From Oscillospiraceae bacterium (lineage in GTDB: Bacteria > Bacillota > Clostridia > Oscillospirales > JAKOTC01), in NCBI GenBank assembly GCA_035353335.1, contig DAOPZJ010000036.1, positions 1-26,417 on the forward strand: a stretch of DNA of 26,417 nt. The letters run 5' to 3'. Positions 15,528 through 24,041 of this stretch are shown here, piece after piece; the first letter of the stretch is position 1, and each line of letters begins with the position of its first letter. The position numbers were made by a program, and so were the translations under genes. Below the pieces are notes generated by a model that searched no databases, was not told the DNA's origin, and saw nothing but the letters and a program-made list of their open reading frames with translations.

Positions 15528-17114
15528 ATGGATAATCCGCTGAATTCAAGAACCTATAACACTGCGCGAAACATCAAATGGGGATATATTCTGTCCGCCA
15601 TTCAGCTTGTGCTGTCCTTTATCTCCCGAACAATCTTCATCTATGTGCTCGGCAAGATCTACCTAGGCGTCAACGGGCTGTTTTCAAATATTCTCGGTGT
15701 GCTGTCATTGTCGGAACTCGGTTTCGGAACCGCCATCACTTTCGCATTGTATAAACCGCTCGCCGAAAAAGACACCGAAAAAATCAAATCACTGATGCGT
15801 TTGTTTCGCAATATCAACCGTATTGTAGCGGTTGTAATCACCGTCCTCGGCGTTGCGATAGCCCCGTTTATCAAATATCTGGTCAAGACCGAACAACCGA
15901 TCGACTTTTTGGTCGTCTATTATCTGATCTTCCTTTTCAATACGGCCTCATCTTATCTGTTTTCCTATAAAAACGCACTGCTCAACGCCAACCAACAGGG
16001 TTACGTCGCGACAAAAAATAACCTGGCCTGCGTCGTCATCATGATGATCTGCCAGTGTACCGTGCTCCTGTTTTTCAAGGGAAACAAATTCGCTTATACC
16101 GCCTATCTCATCACGCAGGCCGTCATCTATTTAATCATGTATTATGTGTTGTATCGCAAGGCAGATCAGCTGCACCCTTACCTGCGTGATAAAAATGTCA
16201 AAAAGCTCGATAAAGCCGATAAAAAAGCCATCACAAACCGCGTCAAGGCGTTGTTTTTGGGACGGCTCGGAGATGCCGCCGTCAGTCAGACAGACAGTTT
16301 AATCATCTCCTCTTTGATCGGTATTGCGGTCTACGGTCTGGTCGATACCTATGTGATGCTGACCACGAAAATTCTCAGCTTCGTCAATGTCCTGCGCAGC
16401 AGTATGTTCGGGAGTCTGGGCAACCTGATCGCCACGGAAGGTAAAGAGCGGCAGGTGAATGTGCTCAGCGCGCTGAATTTTATGAACTTTTGGGTCTACG
16501 GCTTTGTATCGATTGCTTTCGCTGTATTGACTCAGCCGTTGATCACGCTTTGGCTCGGAACCGGATATTTGATCGACACGCCTTCGCTGATGTTGATTTT
16601 GCTCAATCTATACCTCGCAGGCCAACATGGCGGGTTGTTATCATTTCGGGATGCGGGCGGCGCATTTGAAAACGATTGGGCAACGCCGCTGATTCAGGGA
16701 GGCGTGAACCTCGCCGTCAGTATCGGACTTGCACTCAAAATCGGGCTGCCCGGCGTCTATATCGGTTCGGTCGTCTCGACGATCATTGCCTTTGTACTGC
16801 GTATCCGCCTCGTCTACCGGAAAATGCTCGGGCGAACCATGGGCGAATACCTCGGAAAATTCGCCGTATACTTTCTCACGGTGCTCATCATCGGCGGCGG
16901 GCTTTACGCGCTGTCCGTCTTCGTGATTTTAAAAGAGATCACCATCGTCCGGTTTACGGCGATGACTCTGATTACCGGAATCGTTCCCAATCTCGTGTTT
17001 TACCTTCTTTATCGGCGCACCGGCGAATTTGAATTTTATGTGGAAAAACTGAGAATGCTCAAATACAGCAGGCAGCTGCTGAAAGACGGAAAAAAGGGAG
17101 GAAACCAAAGATGA
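15528..17114 (+). CDS. Wzx-like polysaccharide/lipid-linked oligosaccharide flippase
   Basis: A 528-residue integral membrane protein with about a dozen hydrophobic segments along its length and a short positively charged N-terminus (NTARNIKWGYILSAIQ). FISRTIFIYVLGKIYLGVNGLFSNIL is characteristic of the Gram-positive branch of the MATE/MOP polysaccharide-export family (Wzx/TagF-locus type flippases). A GGGAG ribosome binding site lies 7 bases before the ATG. It is placed after the glycosyltransferases, as expected for a protein that moves the finished lipid-linked glycan to the outer face of the membrane. The 3' end overlaps the M32 peptidase gene by ATGA. Specificity is unknown. Confidence 0.92.
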   Translation: MDNPLNSRTYNTARNIKWGYILSAIQLVLSFISRTIFIYVLGKIYLGVNGLFSNILGVLSLSELGFGTAITFALYKPLAEKDTEKIKSLMRLFRNINRIVAVVITVLGVAIAPFIKYLVKTEQPIDFLVVYYLIFLFNTASSYLFSYKNALLNANQQGYVATKNNLACVVIMMICQCTVLLFFKGNKFAYTAYLITQAVIYLIMYYVLYRKADQLHPYLRDKNVKKLDKADKKAITNRVKALFLGRLGDAAVSQTDSLIISSLIGIAVYGLVDTYVMLTTKILSFVNVLRSSMFGSLGNLIATEGKERQVNVLSALNFMNFWVYGFVSIAFAVLTQPLITLWLGTGYLIDTPSLMLILLNLYLAGQHGGLLSFRDAGGAFENDWATPLIQGGVNLAVSIGLALKIGLPGVYIGSVVSTIIAFVLRIRLVYRKMLGRTMGEYLGKFAVYFLTVLIIGGGLYALSVFVILKEITIVRFTAMTLITGIVPNLVFYLLYRRTGEFEFYVEKLRMLKYSRQLLKDGKKGGNQR

Positions 17115-18622
17115 CGACGGATGACAAAACATTGCAAACCGCAATTGACAAACTCCATAACCTCCAGCGCACGATGGCGGCCTACTCACATGCGGCCTCA
17201 ATGATCTATTACGACAGCGTCACTGCCGCACCTTCGGATACCGCGGCAGGCAGAGGCATGACTTATGAGATTCTCTCGCCGATTTCTTATAATCTGCTGG
17301 CCTGTGAGGACACCGGAGATCTGCTTAAATTTTTAGGGGAAAACGCGGAAGCGCTTGACGAGCAGAAACGGCGCGAAGTCCGTCAGCTGACCCGGAGCCG
17401 GGATATCGTCGCTAAGATTCCGCAGGACGAATATGTAAAGTATGACCTGCTGATCAATGAGGCCGAGAGCGTCTGGCACAAAGCCAAAGCAGCGAACGAC
17501 TTTCCCGCTTTTGCACCGTACCTTGAAAAGATTTTCGATACCACGATCAAATTCGCAGGATATTCCGAGCCCGGCAAAGACCCGTATGACGTGCTGCTCG
17601 ACCGCTATGAAAGAGGCTTGAACCGAGAAATCTGCGATGTTTTTTTCAAACGCCTGCGTGCCGATTTGGTGCCGCTAATCCATAAAATCGGCGCTTCAAC
17701 ACAGCCCGACGATTCGTTTATCAAAGGGCACTTCCCGATCGCAAAACAGCGCGAGCTCTCGGGTTATGTGATGGAGGTCATGTGCATTGACCGCACCCAT
17801 TGCAACATCGGCGAGACCGAGCACCCTTTTTCAATCAATTTCAACAATAAAGATGTGCGCATCACGACCAAATATTTCGAAGACGATTTTTCTAATTCGC
17901 TGTACTCGGTCATCCACGAAGCGGGACATGCACTGTATGACCTCGGCATCGCAGACAAACTCCAATATACCTGCTTGTCCGGCGGCACCTCGATGGGCAT
18001 CCATGAGAGCCAGTCACGGCTGTTTGAAAATAACATCGGCCGAAGTCGCGCGTTTGTGAAACTTATGATGCCGAAGTTTATAAAATTGTTCCCGCAGCTG
18101 TCGGGCGTAAACGCCGAGCAGATGTACCATGCGGTCAATAAGAGCCGGCCGTCTCTAATCCGCATCGATGCCGACGAGCTGACCTATTCGCTGCATATCA
18201 TGGTGCGATATGAGATCGAGAACTTATTGCTGCACAGAGAGATTTCGGTCAACGACCTGCCGAAGGTCTGGGCTGAAAAAGTGCAGACCTATCTCGGCAT
18301 TGAAGTCCCCGACGACAAGCGCGGCGTTTTGCAGGACACCCACTGGGCCGACGGTTTGATTGGTTATTTCCCGTCTTATGCCATCGGAAGCGCCTATTCG
18401 GCTCAGATGATGCACAAGATGGAAAAAGACCTCGACCCGGAAAAAGTCATTGAGACCGGAACTTTAAAACCCATCGTCGATTGGCTCGGGCAGCGCGTCC
18501 ATCAATACGGCTCACTTTATGACCCGGCGGTCGTGCTGAAAAAGTGCACCGGAGAGAACTTTAACCCGGGTTATTACACCGATTATTTGAATGCCAAGTT
18601 TTCCGATCTTTACGGATTATAA
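17111..18622 (+). CDS. M32 family metallocarboxypeptidase (Taq carboxypeptidase type)
   Basis: A 503-residue cytoplasmic zinc carboxypeptidase that removes C-terminal residues from peptides. The zinc motif is HEAGH (269-273), with the third ligand Glu299 in GIHESQSR. Other M32 marks are the DPYDVLLDRYERGL region (157-170), RITTKYFEDDF (250-260), IRIDADELTYSLHI and the C-terminal YGSLYDPAVVLKKCTGE. Length and order are normal. A GGGAGG site lies 9 bases before the ATG, which overlaps the flippase stop codon. The overlap ties a general peptidase to the glycan operon; I see no functional reason for it, so this may simply be operon packing. Confidence 0.95.
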   Translation: MTTDDKTLQTAIDKLHNLQRTMAAYSHAASMIYYDSVTAAPSDTAAGRGMTYEILSPISYNLLACEDTGDLLKFLGENAEALDEQKRREVRQLTRSRDIVAKIPQDEYVKYDLLINEAESVWHKAKAANDFPAFAPYLEKIFDTTIKFAGYSEPGKDPYDVLLDRYERGLNREICDVFFKRLRADLVPLIHKIGASTQPDDSFIKGHFPIAKQRELSGYVMEVMCIDRTHCNIGETEHPFSINFNNKDVRITTKYFEDDFSNSLYSVIHEAGHALYDLGIADKLQYTCLSGGTSMGIHESQSRLFENNIGRSRAFVKLMMPKFIKLFPQLSGVNAEQMYHAVNKSRPSLIRIDADELTYSLHIMVRYEIENLLLHREISVNDLPKVWAEKVQTYLGIEVPDDKRGVLQDTHWADGLIGYFPSYAIGSAYSAQMMHKMEKDLDPEKVIETGTLKPIVDWLGQRVHQYGSLYDPAVVLKKCTGENFNPGYYTDYLNAKFSDLYGL

Positions 18623-18652
18623 TAACAATATTCCCGTCAAAGGGGGTGCATC

Positions 18653-18967
18653 ATGAATCCCGCGGTCTATATCAGCATTTTTCTGCCGCTGTTGGTCATT
18701 TTTATTGAACAAGAACAAGCCAACGCGCAGATGAGAACCACCCGTATCACGAAACGAAGAAAGGAGGGACAGATCCGTATGAACGAATCCGTCAGACAAT
18801 TCATCGGCAAGAATTGCCTAATCTATACTTATAACAACCAGCTGACCGGCACCGTCTTTTCGGTTGAAGACAACTGGCTGACTATTATGACGAAAGCCGG
18901 AAGCGAACTGATCAATATCGACTACATCAACCGCATCCGCGAGTACCCGACCAAAAAACGGAGCTGA
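18653..18967 (+). CDS. Small DUF6897-like protein with hydrophobic N-terminal extension and two likely starts
   Basis: The long form has 104 residues. Residues 1-20 (MNPAVYISIFLPLLVIFIEQ) look like a membrane segment, then comes a basic stretch, TRITKRRKEG. From Met43 follows a small beta-rich, Sm/SH3-like domain (FIGKNCLIYTYNNQLTGTVF...NIDYINRIREYP) that I recognise as the DUF6897 type; no function is established as far as I know. Both starts have strong ribosome binding sites: AAGGGGGTG before ATG 18653 and AAGGAGG before ATG 18779. A soluble 62-residue short form may therefore be made as well. It follows the M32 gene by 30 bases and precedes lgt by 8. Confidence 0.75.
   Translation: MNPAVYISIFLPLLVIFIEQEQANAQMRTTRITKRRKEGQIRMNESVRQFIGKNCLIYTYNNQLTGTVFSVEDNWLTIMTKAGSELINIDYINRIREYPTKKRS
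18761..18767 (+). promoter_or_regulatory. Internal ribosome binding site for a short form
   Basis: A perfect AAGGAGG lies inside the coding frame, 11 bases before the in-frame ATG at 18779 where the conserved domain begins. The same bases encode the basic RRKEG segment, so the motif may partly reflect codon choice. Confidence 0.5.
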
Positions 18968-18975
18968 ATATAAAA

Positions 18976-19794
18976 ATGAACGATCGGTATATCATCGAAA
19001 ATATATTCGGGATCGAGGGCTGGAATATCGCCTGGTACGGCCTGATTCTTGGGATCGGCATTATTGCGGGTTTTTTTGTCGCCTTGTTTGAAGTCAAGCG
19101 CCAAAAGCTGAATACCGACATCCTGTTCGATTTTTTGCTGTGGGGGCTTCCGCTTGCGATCATAGGCGCAAGGGCATATTACGTCATTTTTGAATGGCAG
19201 CAGTATCAGAACAATCCGATCTCCGCGCTCTATATCTGGCAGGGTGGATTGGCCATCTACGGCACCGTTATCGGCGGTTTTATGGCGGCATTGATTTTTA
19301 CGAGAATCAATAAATTCCCGCTGTTTCGATTTACCGACATCGTCGTTCCGGGGTTGGTGATCGGACAAGTCATCGGCAGATGGGGTAATTTCGTCAATCA
19401 GGAGGCATTCGGAGCGCTGATCACGAATCCGAAACTGCAGTTTTTCCCGCTCGCCGTGTATATCGGGCAACTCGGCGAATGGCATCAGGCCACTTTCTTT
19501 TATGAGAGCATGTGGAATCTGGCGGTATTCGCGGTGTTGATTTTAACACGTAAAAAAGCGAAGTTTTACGGCCAGCTTTTAGCCGAATATTTCATCGGTT
19601 ACGGTCTGGGGCGTTTTTGGATCGAAGGACTGCGCACCGACAGCTTATATCTGTTCCCGGGCCTGCGGGTCTCGCAGGCATTGTCTTTGATTTTGGCCGT
19701 TGTGGGAATTTTGATGTTCGTATTTCACAAAAAACTCTTCCCTCCGAAAGAATATGAGGGCAAATATTTGTCAAGTGTAAAGCGCAAAACGTAA
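18976..19794 (+). CDS. lgt: Prolipoprotein diacylglyceryl transferase
   Basis: A 272-residue integral membrane enzyme that transfers diacylglycerol from phosphatidylglycerol to the lipobox cysteine of prolipoproteins. The signature GRWGNFVNQEAFG is at 134-146, preceded by IYGTVIGGFMAAL (94-106). The catalytic histidine region and FYESMWNL are present, as is YGLGRFWIEGLRTDSLY near the C-terminus. Seven or so hydrophobic segments fit the family. The start has only a distant GGAG (12 bases), so translation may depend on coupling to the preceding small gene. The final residues (SVKRKT and stop) lie inside a repeat element, so the natural C-terminus may have been altered by an insertion. Confidence 0.96.
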   Translation: MNDRYIIENIFGIEGWNIAWYGLILGIGIIAGFFVALFEVKRQKLNTDILFDFLLWGLPLAIIGARAYYVIFEWQQYQNNPISALYIWQGGLAIYGTVIGGFMAALIFTRINKFPLFRFTDIVVPGLVIGQVIGRWGNFVNQEAFGALITNPKLQFFPLAVYIGQLGEWHQATFFYESMWNLAVFAVLILTRKKAKFYGQLLAEYFIGYGLGRFWIEGLRTDSLYLFPGLRVSQALSLILAVVGILMFVFHKKLFPPKEYEGKYLSSVKRKT

Positions 19795-19930
19795 AGTGTA
19801 AAGTGACAATTCAATGAACAATTGCGTTTGCAAGTGTAGAATGCAAGCAAAAACAATGAGGCGAGGTGCGATGAATACGGTTCGATGCATCCCGCCCTTG
19901 ACTTTGCATTTTACATTTTTAATTTACACT
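19774..19930. repeat. 157-bp element with imperfect terminal inverted repeats (MITE-like)
   Basis: The ends AGTGTAAA (19774-19781) and TTTACACT (19923-19930) are exact inverse complements. The inverted similarity continues inward for about 34 bases with a few mismatches and small gaps (left CGTAAAGTGTAAAGTGACAA against right TGTAAAATGCAAAGTCAA, read in complement). The interior holds no open frame of note. It fills nearly the whole gap between convergent lgt and the GH2 gene and covers the lgt stop codon. It may be a miniature mobile element or a repeat that also ends transcription from both sides. Confidence 0.55.
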
Positions 19931-19934
19931 CGCA

Positions 19935-22900
19935 TCAGGCCCCGTTGCCCTTTGTGGAAAAGTTGAAGTCGCTTTCGGGGTGACGGAGGATATTGCGCCA
20001 ATTGATTTTAAACGGGCCTGCGCCGTTTTTCGGCTGATACCGGATCAGAATGTGGTTAAGGCCGCTCTCAAGCTCAAGATCGGCAAAAACGGCAGAACCG
20101 GAGACATTCGCGGTTCCTTTTTCCTGTGAATTGATCCAGAGCGAGATTTCGCCGTTCGCTTCGATATCGGCAAAGGTCTGCGCGCCGGGGTCGGGAACGC
20201 CGATATTGCTGCCCAGATTCTTGCGGGCTGTCGGTGAAAACAGCGTGAAATAAATCAAAGTGTCGCCGGTCACGATAAAATCACCTTCGGAACTATGCTT
20301 TTCTTCGAAATTCGCAGCGGCAAGAATGGGACTGGCGTTCATGCGTTCGGTCAGATATTTTGTGAAGTGCAGGGCAACTTCGGGCGGAAATTGGTCCGCC
20401 GAGATAGTATAGATGCGTTCCGGACAGCCCTTGCTTCCGTTCGTCGGTTCGATCCCGCCGTCGAGCAGAGCGCCTGCGTCGGTTCGGATGCCGAGATTTC
20501 GCTTCAGCTGATTTTCAAACCGTCCGAACCGCCCGCGTTTATTCAGCTCAAAATCAAAACAGGAAATCCAGACCGTCGCACCGTTAAATTTGAATTTCGC
20601 TGCCAAAATTTTCGGCTGTTCGTTGTTTTGATAACAATAATTCATCGCGCAATACGACCGCAGCATTTCGGAACGGTTTTTATGCTCATACAGCGGTACC
20701 ATACAGTTCTGCGGACAGGTTTCGACTAATGCCTCGATTCCTTTTGCCGGTTGGATCAGATATTTGGCCACGGGGATATTCTCGCTCTCCGGGCTGCAAT
20801 AACTCACCCGCTCCATACCCGATAAATCCTCGTTGGACACACCGGACAACTCGGAGATATCTCCGCTTCGCACGCCTCCGTAAATACCCTCGGGGTCTTC
20901 GGTGAGTTTGATCGGAATGCCGGTCTTCTCGGTGATGATCTCGGCCATCTTGAGGCCGACGCGGAAAATGATGAATTCATCGCCCTTTCTGGCTGTGGAA
21001 AGCGCCGCCGCGGCTTCCGCAAACGTCCCAAGCACTTTTGGCGCTTTCTTTTTGGCATCGGTTTGCTCGGCACGTCTGAGCATATTGAAAATCAACTGTC
21101 TCGCCGCCGGAATTTCGGTGAATTTTTCGGTCACGCGCAGCTGACATGCGATCACCTTACCCTTTCCGACCGCAATTTCGAATAACGGTGTTAACGACAA
21201 GTCGCCGTCGCCGAAATCACCTTCACCGCTGTCAATGATCGGCTTGATATAGGTTCCGTCGTCTTTTTGATACATCTTGCGGGCCACAAATGCATCTCCG
21301 GAGATCAGCGTATAGGGGTCTTCGGACCACATCGCGAGGTCGTCGTTTTCGATCTCCTCGGTCAAAACGGTGTCAAAAGACCGGATAAAGGCCGACTGAA
21401 CGGGTTTTTGCACGAGTTTTACCCCGGGCAGCGGAGAAATGCGCTGTTCGAAGATCAATACATTTCCGCCGTTTTCGGCAAAGGTCTTGATGGCCTTATT
21501 CAGACCGCTTCCGGCTTCGACGGCGTCTTTTTCGATGATCAGCGTGCCGAATCCGTCGAAGGTTTGGGGATGATATTCAAAAGCCGCACCGAGCTCGGAT
21601 AGAAGCTCTTTAAAATATCCGCTGCCGATCACGGCAATTTTATTTTTCAAAGTGAACTTTTTGGGAGCGGAAATACGGATCGGTTTTTCGCGGTGTTCCA
21701 ATTCCCGCAAGCCACTCTTGATCGTGAGCACCTCGGTGAAATTGCCGCATTTTCCGACCGGCTTCAGGGTGAAATTCAGTTTTTTTGTTTCGCCGCGCTC
21801 CATGTTGATTTTGCAGCTGTAACGGCGCAAAATCGAAGCACCACGCTTGATTGCGCAGGTGAAAACGCCTATGATTGCACGTTTGGTATCATTGACGATA
21901 TAAACTTCCCGTTCGATGGGGACATCGGGATAAAAACCGGTTCTGCGGCTTCGGTCGATGACCGCAAGAGGCCGAAACGCCAATGCTGCGTCTTCGGTTC
22001 CGGGCTGGGTGATATAGCCCTTACCGGCGTTTTTGCTCCAGTAATCAAACTCGCTGACGCCCTCTTTGACAAACAGCGGCTTCATACCGGGCGCGGTGTA
22101 ATCCTTGTATGTAAAGGTCTTTTCGCCGTGAGGGCGCAGATTCATATGGCAGGACATATTCCACGGGCCTAGACAGCAGACGCCGTTCGAGCGGGCATCC
22201 TCGACGACATAGACGAGGTCTTTCGTCGCGGCAGCCGTCAGCCGGTCGTATTCACGCCAGGCATCGTCGCCGATAAATTGAAGCATGTTGTTATGTCCGA
22301 GATAGTGATATAAACACATCTCGCCGCTGTTGAGCGGGTGCGTCTTATCCCACCAGCCGATTCCGGACACGTCTTTGCCGTAGTGACGGCTCAGCATTTC
22401 CTGTGTGGTCTCGTCCCAGAGCGAGCTGTCGCCCTCGTGATAGGCGATTCGCGTCGGGTCGAGCTCGTTGAAAAGCGCCCGGATTTTGGGGGCCTCGGTT
22501 TTCATCATCTCTGTTTGACGGCCGGTCCAACGCAGTTCGTTGCCGCAACTGTATAAGATCACACAGGGGTGGTTTTTTTCGCGCTTGACCAGATCACGTA
22601 CATGCTGTTGCCCGTTTTGCCAATAACGGATGTCTGCGGCGGCTTGTCCGCTGCCGCTTCCGTGCATATTCGTCTCGCTGGTGATATAGATGCCGGCTTC
22701 GTCGGCCATGTCCAAAATCAATTCGGGGTGCGGATGGGTGTGCAGGCGCGAGTGGTTCATGTGATAGTCGCGCAGCATCGAAAACCATTTTTCAATCCAT
22801 CCGCGCGTATAGGAATACGGTGTGGCCTTATGTCCGAAATCGGAGAACAGGTGCAGCGGATGGCCGTTTAACAGCAGTTTATCGCCCTCAGCCCAAAGCT

Positions 22901-23792
22901 CGCGGAACCCGAACCGCTCGGTCATATGGTCAATTTCCGTGCCGTCCGACAAAACGGCGGTGCGGATATAATAAAGATTCGGAGTGAACGTATCCCAGAG
23001 CTTCGGATTTTCCCACGCAATCGAAATTTCCGTTGTCGCCTCGGACTGCGCCGAGATTTTGCCTGTGATTTCGGGAATTTCGACCGGATTGCCTTTAATC
23101 GTAGGCTTTATTATCAGGTTCATTGCGCTGTCGGTGGTGTTCTTGATCACATATTTCAATTTCAAGGTTTTTTCGCGCACCGAGGTCACGATTGTGAGAT
23201 CATCGATGTAAACGTCGCCCTTTTCAATGAGCCACACATCCCGCTGGATGCCGCGCATTTGATTGGTCAGCCAGTTGCCTGTTCCGTGAAGCGAATCGCC
23301 GTTTTCATCCCGCTCGTAGTCGTCCAAAAAGAGGACGAGCTCGTTCTTGCCGTCGACGACATACGAGGTTATGTCGACCTCGGTCGGAAGTGTATATTCA
23401 TGGCTGCACGCCGCTTCTTTGCCGTTAATAAAGATGGTTGCTGTCGGGCCGATGGCTTCCGCGATGAAAAAGTAACGCCTGCCGGTTTGCGGTCTCAGCT
23501 CAAAAGTACGCCGCACCCAGATTCGCTTTGCCTTTGTCCACTCCGCCGGATATCCGAACGCGTCAAACAGGTTCTCGGTGTCCGGGTCGCTGACGATATT
23601 GGGGTTTTCGCAATAATACTTCTCTCCCGGTTTTCTGACCGCGTCATAAGGTTTATTATAAAACGAGGGGACGAGATATTTTTTCTCGAGCCACCCTTTG
23701 GCTGGGATCTTTTCGCAGGGGCTGTCGTCATAAACCGGAAGTATATCCCACCAGCCGTTTAAACAAATTTTTTCATCAAAACGATAAATCAC
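19935..23792 (-). CDS. Large GH2-type glycoside hydrolase (beta-galactosidase/glucuronidase superfamily)
   Basis: A 1285-residue protein without a signal peptide, so probably cytoplasmic. Domain order: N-terminal sugar-binding jelly roll (LNGWWDILP, FINGKEAACSHEY, about 10-190), immunoglobulin-like sandwich (195-300), then a TIM barrel (300-600) with FGFRE and LLLNGHPLHL at its start. The acid/base is probably Glu419 in YSCGNELRW and the nucleophile probably Glu491 in NSGEMCLYH. After about residue 730 comes a Rossmann/GATase-like segment (IAVIGSGYFKELL, NGGNVLIFEQ), as in some large GH2 enzymes, and a C-terminal beta-sandwich (1170-1270). The GTG start has AGGAGG at 23803-23808, 10 bases upstream. 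A strong promoter lies at 23908-23936. Substrate unknown. Confidence 0.88.
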   Translation of the reverse strand: MIYRFDEKICLNGWWDILPVYDDSPCEKIPAKGWLEKKYLVPSFYNKPYDAVRKPGEKYYCENPNIVSDPDTENLFDAFGYPAEWTKAKRIWVRRTFELRPQTGRRYFFIAEAIGPTATIFINGKEAACSHEYTLPTEVDITSYVVDGKNELVLFLDDYERDENGDSLHGTGNWLTNQMRGIQRDVWLIEKGDVYIDDLTIVTSVREKTLKLKYVIKNTTDSAMNLIIKPTIKGNPVEIPEITGKISAQSEATTEISIAWENPKLWDTFTPNLYYIRTAVLSDGTEIDHMTERFGFRELWAEGDKLLLNGHPLHLFSDFGHKATPYSYTRGWIEKWFSMLRDYHMNHSRLHTHPHPELILDMADEAGIYITSETNMHGSGSGQAAADIRYWQNGQQHVRDLVKREKNHPCVILYSCGNELRWTGRQTEMMKTEAPKIRALFNELDPTRIAYHEGDSSLWDETTQEMLSRHYGKDVSGIGWWDKTHPLNSGEMCLYHYLGHNNMLQFIGDDAWREYDRLTAAATKDLVYVVEDARSNGVCCLGPWNMSCHMNLRPHGEKTFTYKDYTAPGMKPLFVKEGVSEFDYWSKNAGKGYITQPGTEDAALAFRPLAVIDRSRRTGFYPDVPIEREVYIVNDTKRAIIGVFTCAIKRGASILRRYSCKINMERGETKKLNFTLKPVGKCGNFTEVLTIKSGLRELEHREKPIRISAPKKFTLKNKIAVIGSGYFKELLSELGAAFEYHPQTFDGFGTLIIEKDAVEAGSGLNKAIKTFAENGGNVLIFEQRISPLPGVKLVQKPVQSAFIRSFDTVLTEEIENDDLAMWSEDPYTLISGDAFVARKMYQKDDGTYIKPIIDSGEGDFGDGDLSLTPLFEIAVGKGKVIACQLRVTEKFTEIPAARQLIFNMLRRAEQTDAKKKAPKVLGTFAEAAAALSTARKGDEFIIFRVGLKMAEIITEKTGIPIKLTEDPEGIYGGVRSGDISELSGVSNEDLSGMERVSYCSPESENIPVAKYLIQPAKGIEALVETCPQNCMVPLYEHKNRSEMLRSYCAMNYCYQNNEQPKILAAKFKFNGATVWISCFDFELNKRGRFGRFENQLKRNLGIRTDAGALLDGGIEPTNGSKGCPERIYTISADQFPPEVALHFTKYLTERMNASPILAAANFEEKHSSEGDFIVTGDTLIYFTLFSPTARKNLGSNIGVPDPGAQTFADIEANGEISLWINSQEKGTANVSGSAVFADLELESGLNHILIRYQPKNGAGPFKINWRNILRHPESDFNFSTKGNGA

Positions 23793-23874
23793 AGACCAAT
23801 AGCCTCCTCGCGCAATTCAAAAAACGCCCCGGTTACCCGTCAATCCCTAAAAAAGAGGTGGGGGAACAAGCATA

Positions 23875-23887
23875 AACGAAATTCGTT
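23875..23887. promoter_or_regulatory. Palindrome in the GH2 leader, candidate operator
   Basis: AACGAA-A-TTCGTT is a perfect inverted repeat around one central base. It lies about 20-30 bases downstream of the -10 box of the GH2 promoter, a position where a repressor could block transcription. No regulator gene is present in the window. It might be chance in an AT-rich leader. Confidence 0.4.
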
Positions 23888-23907
23888 GATTTTCTGTTCT
23901 GTCGGTT

Positions 23908-23936
23908 ATTTTACATATTTTTTATTTTTTTGTCAA
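23908..23936 (-). promoter_or_regulatory. Sigma-A-type promoter of the GH2 gene
   Basis: On the minus strand a perfect TTGACA (23936-23931) is followed after exactly 17 bases of A/T-rich spacer by TAAAAT (23913-23908). The leader to the GTG start at 23792 would be about 110 bases long and holds a palindrome. Confidence 0.8.
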
Positions 23937-24012
23937 GAGTTTTTCATAACGGGGCCGGTATTAACCGCCAAATGATATAGTAATTTTTTGAAGCCCTTTC
24001 AATTTATCACCC

Positions 24013-24041
24013 TTGAAATCACAGTGGTTTTGCTATATAAT
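24013..24041 (+). promoter_or_regulatory. Sigma-A-type promoter of the glycerol-1-phosphate dehydrogenase gene
   Basis: TTGAAA (24013-24018), a 17-base spacer and a perfect TATAAT (24036-24041). The boxes sit inside a 7-bp inverted repeat, TTGAAAT / ATTTCAA (24013-24019 and 24040-24046). A small GGCGC/GCGCC hairpin (24048-24062) lies at the start of the transcript. The leader is roughly 40 bases. Confidence 0.8.

Noticed and set aside
22926..23762. Long plus-strand open frame (278 codons) opposite the GH2 gene
   Set aside because: It is antisense to the conserved N-terminal domains of the GH2 enzyme, has no recognisable motif and no ribosome binding site of note. It is a shadow of GC-rich codon usage.
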